Below, piece by piece: positions 56,617-64,000 of a stretch of 64,000 nt of DNA. How positions within the stretch are numbered: position 1 is the first letter of the stretch; every line of letters begins with the position of its first letter. The notes beneath the pieces are model-generated. The model had not been told where the DNA came from, made no database searches, and worked only from the letters and a program-made list of their open reading frames with translations. Both the position numbers and the translations under genes were made by a program. Origin of the DNA: Buttiauxella massiliensis (GTDB lineage: Bacteria; Pseudomonadota; Gammaproteobacteria; Enterobacterales; Enterobacteriaceae); NCBI RefSeq assembly GCF_902500225.1, contig NZ_LR722655.1, positions 124,001-188,000 of the forward strand. Reading direction: 5' to 3'.

Positions 56617-57222
56617 ATGTCTCAGAAAGAACTTATTGCAGAATTTCTAAGTGCAGCAGAGCTTGGCAACCTGGAAAATTTAAAACAATGCCTTAGCGAT
56701 GGCGTGGATATTAACGCCACCAACCGCCAGGGCCGCACCGCCATTACCCTCGCCAGCCTGCATAAAAAATATGACTGTGTGGAATATTTAATTGCCGCCG
56801 GTGCCGATATTAATCAACAAGACCAAACCTGTTTTAACCCCTTCTTACTGAGTTGTCTTAATAACGACCTGACATTATTACGTCTGGTTTTACCGGCAAA
56901 CCCAGATTTAAATTGCTTATCCCGTTTCGGTGGCGTGGGAATTACGCCCGCCAGTGAAAAAGGTCACGTTGAAATTGTCCGTGAATTAGTTACACGCACC
57001 GACATTAACGTTAATCACACCAACTTTGTGGGCTGGACGCCATTGCTCGAAGCCATCGTATTAAACGACGGTGGGGCGAAACAGCAAGAGATCGTGAAAC
57101 TGCTGCTGGATCACGGTGCCAACCCGCACATGACTGACAAATACGGTAAATCGCCACTCGAATTGGCGCGTGAAAAAGGCTATCACGAGATTGCCGAACT
57201 GCTGGTAAATGCCGGCGCGTAA
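56617..57222 (+). CDS. yahD: Ankyrin-repeat protein YahD
   Basis: 201 residues, same as E. coli YahD. Soluble, made of about five ankyrin repeats, e.g. GNLENLKQCLSDGVDINATNRQGRTAITLASLHKKYDCVEYLIAAGADIN, WTPLLEAIVLNDGGAKQQEIVKLLLDHGANPHMTDKYGKSPLELAREKGYHEIAELLVNAGA. No signal peptide or catalytic motif, so probably a scaffold or inhibitor for the enzymes encoded next. ATG 56617 has GGGAG 7 bases upstream; ATG 56611 is too close to it. First gene of the yah operon. Confidence 0.9.
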   Translation: MSQKELIAEFLSAAELGNLENLKQCLSDGVDINATNRQGRTAITLASLHKKYDCVEYLIAAGADINQQDQTCFNPFLLSCLNNDLTLLRLVLPANPDLNCLSRFGGVGITPASEKGHVEIVRELVTRTDINVNHTNFVGWTPLLEAIVLNDGGAKQQEIVKLLLDHGANPHMTDKYGKSPLELAREKGYHEIAELLVNAGA

Positions 57223-57239
57223 AACACAGGAGATGCACT

Positions 57240-58160
57240 ATCGCCGGATATCTTCAGCGGCAGTGCCTTTTTGCACAAACGGCAGATAGCGCTTTTTTCA
57301 CCCCGGATTTATACGGTGATACAACAGGTTATGTTGAGCAGGTGTTTGACCGGGCGGTGAATATTCACCTCCCTGAAAGGCAACAGATCTTCACTTTGCT
57401 CAGTACCGAATGTGATAACGCACCAAATAGCTGTCGTTTAGCAGTAGAGCATTGTCAGAACCACTTTAAGCCTGGTGAACGGGTAAGTTTTCACAGTAAC
57501 GGCATTGATATTGGCACAGATAAACGTATCGATTTCTCGCGCTGTACACGCTGGCAACCTGAAGCGCTTTTTCTAAGCCACACACGAATAAAACAGATTG
57601 ATTGGCAACATCTTGCGCAAATGACACAGGCCAGTGTCATAAAAAGTTCGTCACTATTTTATTTTCATGGCGATAATATTTTCTACCAGGAAATGAGCCG
57701 CCTGCTGCAATTACATCGAAAGCAGCTTATATCAGCGCTAAATACAGGGAATTGCGCTGGGATTGAAAAAGGAATAAGTGGATTGCTGGGTTTAGGTATT
57801 GGACTAACACCATCCGGTGATGATTATCTGGCGGGCCTGAGTGCTGTTTTATTTATTATCGGGCATCCAGCGCGGAAATATAGAGATATTTTTATTGTTG
57901 TACTGGAAAGAGAAAAACATAAAACCACGCAGCTAAGCGCTATTACGCTGCGTGAAGCTATTGACCAACGTTATCGTGAAACTATTTATGGTTTTATTTA
58001 TCAGGTGGTCAATGGTGATTTAGAAAATATTCAGCAGTCTATTAACGAAATTAAAAAAATAGGATCGAGTTCAGGATGCGACATGCTTTGCGGCATGGCG
58101 GATGCCTTCGCTTTGACCAAAATTAACGGAGGAAATTATGTCGACCAGGATTGTAATTAA
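57240..58160 (+). CDS. yahE: DUF2877 protein YahE (AllH/YlbF paralogue)
   Basis: About 306 residues. Family signature GISGLLGLGIGLTPSGDDYLAGLSAV near residue 190 and GSSSGCDMLCGMADA at the C-terminus. Its paralogue YlbF/AllH is a subunit of E. coli oxamate carbamoyltransferase. The frame reads IAGYLQRQCLFAQTADSAFF... back to 57240 in full family style, yet has no ATG, GTG or TTG there. Only ATC at 57240 sits at ideal distance (7) from AGGAG; the first ordinary start is GTG 57342, which would lose 34 conserved residues. I give 57240 as most likely extent; a non-standard start or a sequencing/indel change are both possible. It overlaps yahF by 23 bases. It looks richer in A/T than its neighbours. 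Confidence 0.82.
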   Translation: MAGYLQRQCLFAQTADSAFFTPDLYGDTTGYVEQVFDRAVNIHLPERQQIFTLLSTECDNAPNSCRLAVEHCQNHFKPGERVSFHSNGIDIGTDKRIDFSRCTRWQPEALFLSHTRIKQIDWQHLAQMTQASVIKSSSLFYFHGDNIFYQEMSRLLQLHRKQLISALNTGNCAGIEKGISGLLGLGIGLTPSGDDYLAGLSAVLFIIGHPARKYRDIFIVVLEREKHKTTQLSAITLREAIDQRYRETIYGFIYQVVNGDLENIQQSINEIKKIGSSSGCDMLCGMADAFALTKINGGNYVDQDCN

Positions 58161-59688
58161 AAAGAACACCTATTTTGATTCTGTCTCACTGATGTCTATT
58201 TCAACCAAAGCCAACCAGCTTGACGGTGTGGAACAGGCGTTTGTCGCGATGGCGACCGAGATGAACAAAGGGGTTTTAAAAAACCTCGGTCTGTTAAACG
58301 ACGAACTCGAACAGGCCAAAAATGGCGACCTGATGATTGTGATTAAAGGCGCGAGCGATACGGCGAACGACGCCACTCTTGAAGCCATTGAAGGGCTCTT
58401 CACCCGCAAAGACAGCGGCAACTCACGCCACGAATCTCGTTACGCAACACTTTCCAGCGCGCATCAAAATATCCCTGAAAGTAACCTCGTGGTGATTTCG
58501 GTCAATGGCGCGTTTGCTGCCCGTGAAGCACGTCAGGCGCTGGAAAACGACCTCAACGTGATGCTCTTTTCCGACAACGTTTCCCTTGATGACGAACTGG
58601 CACTCAAGCAGCTTGCACACAGAAAAGGGCTGCTGATGATGGGACCGGACTGCGGTACTGCGATTATCAATGGTGCAGCGCTGTGCTTTGGCAACGCGGT
58701 ACGCCGTGGCTCAATTGGCATTATTGGTGCGTCCGGTACTGGCAGCCAGGAATTGAGCGTGCGTATCCATGAATTTGGCGGTGGGATTTCACAACTCATC
58801 GGCACCGGAGGGCGTGATTTAAGCGAGAAAATCGGCGGTATCATGATGCTCGATGCAATCCAGATGCTGGAAGATGACGCGCAAACTGAAGTGATTGTTC
58901 TGGTTTCCAAACCACCTGCTGAAACGGTAGCCCGTAAAGTGCTGGAGAGGGCCAAAGCTTGCCGCAAACCGGTGGTGGTTTGCTTCCTTGGTACTAAAGA
59001 AGCACGTGAGGATGAAGCAGGTTTGCAGTTTGCTCGTGCGACGAAAGAGGCCGCGCTGAAAGCCGTTCTGCTGACTGGAATCAAAAGAGAGTCGCTGGAC
59101 TTACACCCGCTTAACTGGCCGCTGATTGAAGAAATCCGTGCGCGCATGAAACCTGAGCAAAAGTACATTCGTGCGCTGTTCTGCGGCGGCACGCTGTGTG
59201 ACGAAGCGATGTTTGCAGCACTGGAAAAGTACCCGGACGTCTACAGCAATATTCAACCCAACCCGGAATATCGCCTCAAAGACGTGAATATCAGCGTTGC
59301 GCACACCTTCCTCGATTTCGGCGACGATGATTTCACCAACGGCAAACCACACCCGATGATTGACCCAACCAACCGTATTAGCCGCCTGTTGCAGGAAGCA
59401 CGTGACCCGGAAGTGGGCGTGATTGTGATGGACTTCGTCTTGGGCTTTGGCTCCCATGAAGATCCGGTCGGCGTGATGCTTGATGCCATCAAAGAAGCGA
59501 AAGCCATTGCTGCCCGCGAAGAGCGTAACCTGGAAATCCTGGGCTATGTGTTGGGCACCGATTTGGACACGCCATCGCTTGAAAAGCAGTGCCAGATGCT
59601 GACGGATGCGGGCGTTATCTGGGCAAGTAGCAGCACCAACACCGGTTTGCTTGCACGTGAGTTTGTTTGCAAGGAGAAAGCACAATGA
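58138..59688 (+). CDS. yahF: FdrA-family CoA-ligase-like protein YahF (AllF paralogue)
   Basis: 516 residues (E. coli YahF 515). SucD-like CoA-binding fold: ESNLVVISVNGAFAAREARQALEND, LLMMGPDCGTAIINGAALCFGNAVRRGSIGIIGASGTGSQELSVRIHEFGGGISQLIGTGGRDL and a C-terminal ligase-like domain (SHEDPVGVMLDAIKEA). Its paralogue FdrA/AllF is the large subunit of oxamate carbamoyltransferase, so this is expected to be a carbamoyl-transfer enzyme rather than an acyl-CoA ligase. Ends with ATGA overlap into yahG. Confidence 0.92.
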   Translation: MSTRIVIKKNTYFDSVSLMSISTKANQLDGVEQAFVAMATEMNKGVLKNLGLLNDELEQAKNGDLMIVIKGASDTANDATLEAIEGLFTRKDSGNSRHESRYATLSSAHQNIPESNLVVISVNGAFAAREARQALENDLNVMLFSDNVSLDDELALKQLAHRKGLLMMGPDCGTAIINGAALCFGNAVRRGSIGIIGASGTGSQELSVRIHEFGGGISQLIGTGGRDLSEKIGGIMMLDAIQMLEDDAQTEVIVLVSKPPAETVARKVLERAKACRKPVVVCFLGTKEAREDEAGLQFARATKEAALKAVLLTGIKRESLDLHPLNWPLIEEIRARMKPEQKYIRALFCGGTLCDEAMFAALEKYPDVYSNIQPNPEYRLKDVNISVAHTFLDFGDDDFTNGKPHPMIDPTNRISRLLQEARDPEVGVIVMDFVLGFGSHEDPVGVMLDAIKEAKAIAAREERNLEILGYVLGTDLDTPSLEKQCQMLTDAGVIWASSSTNTGLLAREFVCKEKAQ

Positions 59689-61097
59689 GTTTATTCAACC
59701 AACCGCTAAATGTGATTAACGTCGGCATTGCAATGTTCAGCGATGATTTGAAAAAGCAGAGCGTTCCTGTCACTCAACTGGACTGGACGCCACCGGGGCA
59801 GGGTAATTTAGCTGTCGTTAACGCGCTCGATTCCATCGTCGCTCCGGCACTTGCCGAAAAAGTAGCAGCAGCAAACAAACTGGCCGTTGAGCGCATCATC
59901 CAGTCACAGCCTGTTTTGGTGGGTTACGACCAGGCGATTAATGTGGTTCCGGGCATGACGCGCAACACCATTCTTCACGCCGGGCCGCCGGTTGCCTGGG
60001 AAAATATGTGCGGCGCGATGAAAGGTGCGGTCACCGGGGCACTGGTGTTTGAAGGGCTGGCGGCGAATATTGATGAGGCCGCGCAGCTGGCAGCATCAGG
60101 CGAAATAATCTTCTCGCCATGCCATGAACACGACTGCGTAGGGTCTATGGCGGGTGTGACTTCTGCCTCGATGTTTATGCATATCGTCGAGAACAAAACC
60201 TACGGTAACCGCGCCTATACCAACCTCAGCGAACAGATGGCGAAGATCTTGCGCATGGGCGCTAACGACCAGAGCGTGATTGACCGCCTTATCTGGATGC
60301 GTGATGTGCTCGGCCCAATGTTGCGTGATGCGATGAAACTGGCGGGTGAAATCGACCTGCGTTTGATGCTGGCGCAAGCACTGCATATGGGCGACGAGTG
60401 CCACAACCGCAACAACGCGGGCACCACATTGCTGATTCAGGCGCTCACACCGTGGATTATTCAGACTAATTTCACCGTCGCACAGCAGAAAGAAGTGTTC
60501 GATTTTGTCGCCAGCAGCGACTACTTCTCCGGCCCAACGTGGATGGCGATGTGCAAAGCGGCAATGGACGCGGCGCACGGTATCGAATACAGCACTGTGG
60601 TTACTACTATGGCGCGTAACGGCGTGGAGTTTGGCTTGCGCGTTAGCGGCCTACCGGGGCAGTGGTTCACCGGCCCGGCACAGCAAGTGATTGGCCCGAT
60701 GTTTGCGGGTTACAAACCGGCAGATTCTGGTCTCGATATTGGTGATAGCGCGATCACGGAAACCTACGGCATCGGCGGATTTGCAATGGCAACGGCTCCG
60801 GCGATTGTCGCGCTGGTGGGTGGCACCGTGGATGAAGCTATCGATTTCTCGCGCCAGATGCGCGAAATCACGCTGGGCGAAAACCCGAACGTCACCATTC
60901 CATTGCTGTCGTTTATGGGCATCCCAACCGCCATTGATATTACGCGTGTGGGCAACAGCGGCATTTTGCCGGTGATCAACACAGCCATTGCCCACAAAGA
61001 TGCGGGCATCGGCATGATTGGCGCCGGGATTGTCCATCCGCCGTTTGAATGTTTTGAGAAGGCTCTGCTCGCCTTTGGTGAGCGTTACTCTTTCTGA
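59685..61097 (+). CDS. yahG: DUF1116 protein YahG (AllG/YlbE paralogue)
   Basis: 470 residues (E. coli YahG 472). Conserved blocks PLNVINVGIAMFSDDLKKQ, ATG-Asp-rich region IGYDQAINVVPGM, CHEHDCVGSMAGVTSASMFMH with possible metal-binding His/Cys, AQALHMGDECHNRNNAGTTLL and SDYFSGPTWMAMCKAAMDAA. Partner of YahE and YahF by analogy with AllFGH. ATG 59685 overlaps the yahF stop; AAGGAG lies upstream. No transmembrane segment. Confidence 0.92.
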   Translation: MSLFNQPLNVINVGIAMFSDDLKKQSVPVTQLDWTPPGQGNLAVVNALDSIVAPALAEKVAAANKLAVERIIQSQPVLVGYDQAINVVPGMTRNTILHAGPPVAWENMCGAMKGAVTGALVFEGLAANIDEAAQLAASGEIIFSPCHEHDCVGSMAGVTSASMFMHIVENKTYGNRAYTNLSEQMAKILRMGANDQSVIDRLIWMRDVLGPMLRDAMKLAGEIDLRLMLAQALHMGDECHNRNNAGTTLLIQALTPWIIQTNFTVAQQKEVFDFVASSDYFSGPTWMAMCKAAMDAAHGIEYSTVVTTMARNGVEFGLRVSGLPGQWFTGPAQQVIGPMFAGYKPADSGLDIGDSAITETYGIGGFAMATAPAIVALVGGTVDEAIDFSRQMREITLGENPNVTIPLLSFMGIPTAIDITRVGNSGILPVINTAIAHKDAGIGMIGAGIVHPPFECFEKALLAFGERYSF

Positions 61098-61108
61098 GGG
61101 ATACCCCG

Positions 61109-62647
61109 ATGACAAACGTTAAGCTTGAGTGGAAACGCGGTGACTGGGCGGCATATTTCGGGTTGATGACCAACAACCTGACTAACTTGCTGACCATGAT
61201 GGGGTTACTCATTTTTGTGGTGGGTATTCCGACTGAGATTGTTTACGGGCGCATTGCGCCAGCCTTCGGGCTGGCGGTGCTGGTAGCGAGCATTTGCTAC
61301 GCCTGGTTTGGTTTGCAGCTGGCAAAAGAGACAGGGCGCAAAGATGTGACCGCACTGCCTTCCGGGCCAAGTGCGCCGTCCATCTTTACCGTGACGTTTT
61401 TGGTATTGATGCCGGTCTATCAGCAAACTGGCGATGCCGAATTTGCGATTCAGATTGGTCTGGTGTGGTGTTTTGTTGAAGCGATGATTCTGGTGGGCGG
61501 TTCGTTCCTTGGCGAAACCATCCGCAAGATGATCCCGCGTACCGTTCTGCTGTCGTGTTTGTCGGGATTAGGTTTGTTGCTGTTGGCGATGAACCCGATG
61601 CTTCAGGCATTTGAAGCGCCGACGGTTTCCTTCATCGTGCTGCTGCTTATCTTCATCAACTGGTTTGGCAAAAAGCCGATTTTTGCCCGTATTCCTACTG
61701 GCTTATTACTGTTGGTTGCCGGTACTGCGCTGGCGTGGGTTTCCGGCCTGCAAAGCCCGGAGGCCATCAAAGCCTCGATGTCCTCATTCGGCTTTAACCC
61801 GCCATCGATTCATGTTGATAGCTTCCTGCAAGGCTTGCCGCACGCGCTGCCTTACCTGGCATCGGCAGTTCCGTTGGGGCTGGCGAACTACATTTTCGAC
61901 CTGGAAAACATCGAAAGTGCCCACGCAGCGGGTGACGAATACAACACGCGTAAAGTGATGCTGACCAACGGCCTGGCTTCAACGCTCGGTTGCCTGATGG
62001 GGAACCCGTTCCCGGTCACGGTGTACGTTGGCCATGCGGGCTGGAAAGCGATGGGCGCGAGTATCGGTTACACGCTGGCGTCAGGTGTGACGATGTTTAT
62101 CGTGCCGTTGTTTGGCCTTGGGGCGTTCATGCTCGCCATAATTCCGATGACCGCGATTGTGCCGATTCTGGTGTTTATCGGTGTGGTGACGGCAAACCAG
62201 GTGGTGCGAGAGACACCGAAAATAGAGGTGCCGGTTATCTTCATCTGCTTGTTCCCGTGGATAGCTAACTGGGCACTGACCATGGTGAATAGCGTGATGG
62301 CCGCAGCGGGCACAACGGCTGCAAAAATCGGCCCGGAAGCGCTGGCGCATAAAGGGGTGTTTTACCAGGGACTGGTGCATTTGGGTAACGGTGCACCGCT
62401 CGCCAGTATGTTGTGGGGCTGTGTTGCAATCTTCGCGATTATCAACAAACCGTTACGTGGTGCAGTTGCGGCGGTTGTCGGTGCGTTGCTGGCACTGTTT
62501 GGCGTGATTCATGCGCCGATGGTCGGCTTTGCGCAGGGCAGTTCGCTGATGTTTGTCACTGCGTATTTGATGATGGGCGCGATGTTTGTGGTGAAGCACG
62601 TGCTCGACCGCCGTGAAGCGGCTTCTGAGGTTGTGACCTCGGTATAA
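61109..62647 (+). CDS. Purine/uracil-type permease inserted in the yah operon
   Basis: 512 residues, 12-14 membrane helices, a purine/xanthine-uracil (NCS2-AzgA-like) permease by pattern: GDWAAYFGLMTNNLTNLLTMMGLLIF, GRKDVTALPSGPSAPSIFTVTFLVLMPVY, GETIRKMIPRTVLLSCLSGLGLLLL, and GCLMGNPFPVTVYVGHAGWKAMGAS. It lies 11 bases after yahG and belongs to the same transcript. In E. coli K-12 the yah cluster has no such gene here. It is the best clue to the substrate, probably a cyclic ureide or base-like compound. The substrate itself is unknown. Confidence 0.85.
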   Translation: MTNVKLEWKRGDWAAYFGLMTNNLTNLLTMMGLLIFVVGIPTEIVYGRIAPAFGLAVLVASICYAWFGLQLAKETGRKDVTALPSGPSAPSIFTVTFLVLMPVYQQTGDAEFAIQIGLVWCFVEAMILVGGSFLGETIRKMIPRTVLLSCLSGLGLLLLAMNPMLQAFEAPTVSFIVLLLIFINWFGKKPIFARIPTGLLLLVAGTALAWVSGLQSPEAIKASMSSFGFNPPSIHVDSFLQGLPHALPYLASAVPLGLANYIFDLENIESAHAAGDEYNTRKVMLTNGLASTLGCLMGNPFPVTVYVGHAGWKAMGASIGYTLASGVTMFIVPLFGLGAFMLAIIPMTAIVPILVFIGVVTANQVVRETPKIEVPVIFICLFPWIANWALTMVNSVMAAAGTTAAKIGPEALAHKGVFYQGLVHLGNGAPLASMLWGCVAIFAIINKPLRGAVAAVVGALLALFGVIHAPMVGFAQGSSLMFVTAYLMMGAMFVVKHVLDRREAASEVVTSV

Positions 62648-62652
62648 AAAAA

Positions 62653-62722
62653 TGGCGGATGACGCGTACTTATCGGCCCTACAGTTTTGTAGGGTGGATA
62701 AGCCTCAGGCGGCATCCACCGG
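62653..62722. repeat. Composite REP-like palindromes before yahI
   Basis: GGTGGAT / ATCCACC (62693-62720) with a neighbouring CCCTACA / TGTAGGG palindrome and a partial GGAT unit. Same composite form as at 22481-22556. In E. coli the space between yahG and yahI is also repeat-rich. Confidence 0.65.
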
Positions 62723-62747
62723 CCTTTGTCCTACAAGGATAAAAACA

Positions 62748-63698
62748 ATGAAACAGCTCGTGGTTGTGGCAATTGGCGGCAACAGCATCATCAAAGATAA
62801 CGCCAGCCAGTCGGTTGAACATCAGCAAGTCGCGGTTAAAGAAGTGGCCCAGACGGTGCTGGAAATGCTTTCGTCGGATTACGACATCGTGCTGACGCAC
62901 GGCAACGGCCCACAGGTGGGGCTGGATCTGCGCCGAGCGGAAATCGCCCATGAGAAAGAGGGATTGCCGCTCACGCCACTGGCTAACTGTGTGGCAGATA
63001 CCCAGGGCGGCATTGGCTATCTGATTCAGCAGGCGCTGAATAACCAGTTGGGTAAACACGGGGACAAAAAAGCGGTCACCGTGATTACGCAGGTAGAAGT
63101 AGATAAAAACGACCCTAATTTCACCCATCCGACCAAGCCGATCGGCGCTTTCTTTAGCGAACAACAGTGCGAGGCGCTAAAAGTGGCTCACCCGGACTGG
63201 CAGTTTGTAGAAGATTCCGGGCGGGGTTACCGTCGGGTTGTGGCGTCTCCAGAGCCAAAACGGATTGTTGAAGCGGATGCCATCAGCGCGCTTATCAAAC
63301 AAGGCTTTGTGGTGATTGGCGCGGGCGGCGGCGGTATTCCGGTGATTCGCAGCGAACAGGGCGATTACCAGAGCGTGGATGCGGTTATCGATAAAGACCT
63401 GTCTACCGCGCTGCTGGCTCGCGAAGTGAACGCTGACATTCTGGTAATCACCACTGGCGTGGAGAAAGTGTGTATTCACTTTGGCAAACCAGAACAACGA
63501 GCACTCGATGAAGTCACGGTTGAACAGATGGTGCATTTCAGCGAAGAAGGTCATTTCCCTCCGGGCAGCATGCTGCCAAAAATCACTGCCAGCCTCGCGT
63601 TCCTGCGCAATGGCGGCAAACGCGTGATTATCACCACACCTGAAAAATTACCTGCAGCCCTGCGTGGCGAGACGGGCACTCATATTGTTAATACTTAA
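62748..63698 (+). CDS. yahI: Carbamate kinase YahI
   Basis: 316 residues (E. coli YahI 316). Converts carbamoyl phosphate and ADP to ATP and carbamate, the energy step after a carbamoyltransferase. Kinase motifs AIGGNSI, LTHGNGPQVGLDLRRAE, PTKPIGAFFS, GRGYRRVVASPEPK, IGAGGGGIPV, AVIDKDLSTALLA and GSMLPKI are all intact. The ATG at 62748 is chosen because AAGGA lies 8 bases upstream; the frame is open further upstream across a REP unit. Next is yahJ, 15 bases on. Confidence 0.93.
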   Translation: MKQLVVVAIGGNSIIKDNASQSVEHQQVAVKEVAQTVLEMLSSDYDIVLTHGNGPQVGLDLRRAEIAHEKEGLPLTPLANCVADTQGGIGYLIQQALNNQLGKHGDKKAVTVITQVEVDKNDPNFTHPTKPIGAFFSEQQCEALKVAHPDWQFVEDSGRGYRRVVASPEPKRIVEADAISALIKQGFVVIGAGGGGIPVIRSEQGDYQSVDAVIDKDLSTALLAREVNADILVITTGVEKVCIHFGKPEQRALDEVTVEQMVHFSEEGHFPPGSMLPKITASLAFLRNGGKRVIITTPEKLPAALRGETGTHIVNT

Positions 63699-63713
63699 GA
63701 GTGGGAGAACTCA

Positions 63714-64000
63714 ATGAATAATGCAGAAAAAAGCCGCCGTGAATTTTTAAGCGGTGGCGGCAAAGTGGCTGCTGCCTGCGCACTCTTTGGCGCGACTGGC
63801 TCAATGGCGTATGCTGCGAAACCAGCCTCCCTTACCTGTGAGACGGACAATCGCATGAGCGCCATTAAAGAATCGCATTACTACCTCGACAACGTACTGC
63901 TGGAGGCGGGTTTTAGCCGCGACGGGCAGACTATTGTTGGCACGCAAACCGAGCTAAAAACGCTGGAAATTAAAGACGGCAAAATTGCGGCACTGCTCGC
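63714..64000 (+). CDS. yahJ: Tat-exported amidohydrolase YahJ, N-terminal part
   Basis: Only the first 95 residues are in the window. The N-terminus has a twin-arginine signal (KSRREFLSGG) with a hydrophobic stretch ending AYAAKP, then HYYLDNVLLEAGFSRDGQTI and ELKTLEIKDGKIAALL, the small beta-domain that opens a cytosine-deaminase-like amidohydrolase. E. coli YahJ (460 residues) has the same start. Its metal site lies beyond the window. A periplasmic hydrolase in a pathway with a permease suggests it acts on the compound outside the inner membrane. Confidence 0.85.
   Translation, partial: MNNAEKSRREFLSGGGKVAAACALFGATGSMAYAAKPASLTCETDNRMSAIKESHYYLDNVLLEAGFSRDGQTIVGTQTELKTLEIKDGKIAALL

Noticed and set aside
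57342-58160. GTG 57342 as the true start of yahE
   Set aside because: It would remove about 34 residues of family-like sequence that is open upstream and preceded by a good ribosome site; kept only as an alternative.
58533-59192. 219-codon open frame opposite yahF
   Set aside because: Ser/Pro/Ala-rich antisense translation with no start signal; yahF is intact on the plus strand.
58138-61097. Assignment as the allantoin genes fdrA-ylbE (allFG)
   Set aside because: Ankyrin gene, LysR type, carbamate kinase and Tat amidohydrolase match the yah cluster in order and sequence; no allantoinase or ureidoglycolate genes are present.

Overview
This window is chromosomal DNA from a member of the Enterobacteriaceae. 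Nearly every gene has a close counterpart in E. coli and Salmonella (enterobactin locus, lldPRD, ilvBN with its leader peptide, fdnGHI, ahpCF, torYZ), and the spacers hold ERIC and REP-type repeats. The order of the blocks differs from E. coli K-12, so this looks like a related but separate genus. The genus cannot be fixed from the sequence alone. I see no rRNA, tRNA, CRISPR array, transposase or prophage genes.

Layout. 1-1761 (minus): the alternative TMAO/S-oxide respiratory pair torY-torZ, with torZ cut by the window edge. 1982-4214 (minus): the alkyl hydroperoxide reductase operon ahpC-ahpF. 4648-6936: opgB (periplasmic glucan modification). 7018-8361: gdhA. 8465-27509: a complete enterobactin locus (entD, fepA, fes, ybdZ, entF, fepC/G/D, entS, fepB, entCEBAH). 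It has three divergent control regions, each with Fur-box-like sequence, so synthesis, export, receptor uptake, inner-membrane import and hydrolysis of the siderophore are all encoded here. fepE, which lies between entF and fepC in E. coli, is absent. 27769-31163: cstA-ybdD-yjiA (peptide/pyruvate-type uptake with a G3E GTPase). 31291-33478: ivbL leader, attenuator and ilvB-ilvN (acetohydroxyacid synthase I).

33696-37688 is an accessory stretch: a VapBC toxin-antitoxin pair, a three-gene TPR lipoprotein-like/ECF sigma/anti-sigma operon, osmC, and a second (RelE/HigB-like with HTH antitoxin) pair. 37732-41534: lldP-lldR-lldD for L-lactate, with two clear LldR operators. 41592-43438: a PepSY membrane protein with a His/Met-rich loop plus a DUF2946 protein, probably metal (copper) related. 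43553-46308: a zinc alcohol dehydrogenase, a cupin and a divergent LysR regulator, with an ERIC element inserted inside the unit. 46370-49253: ybdK, ybdG, ybdJ. 49488-54080: nitrate-inducible formate dehydrogenase fdnGHI with an in-frame UGA selenocysteine codon and its hairpin.

54333-64000 is the least understood and most interesting part. It holds an acetamidase/formamidase-family gene, the LysR gene yahB, and a divergent array yahD (ankyrin), yahE (DUF2877), yahF (FdrA-like), yahG (DUF1116), a purine/uracil-type permease, yahI (carbamate kinase) and the start of yahJ (Tat-exported amidohydrolase). yahE/F/G are paralogues of the E. coli allantoin-pathway proteins YlbF/FdrA/YlbE (AllH/F/G), which form an oxamate carbamoyltransferase. 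I infer a pathway in which a ureido or cyclic amide compound is hydrolysed, imported, split to carbamoyl phosphate and used to make ATP. The extra permease is a new hint about the substrate.
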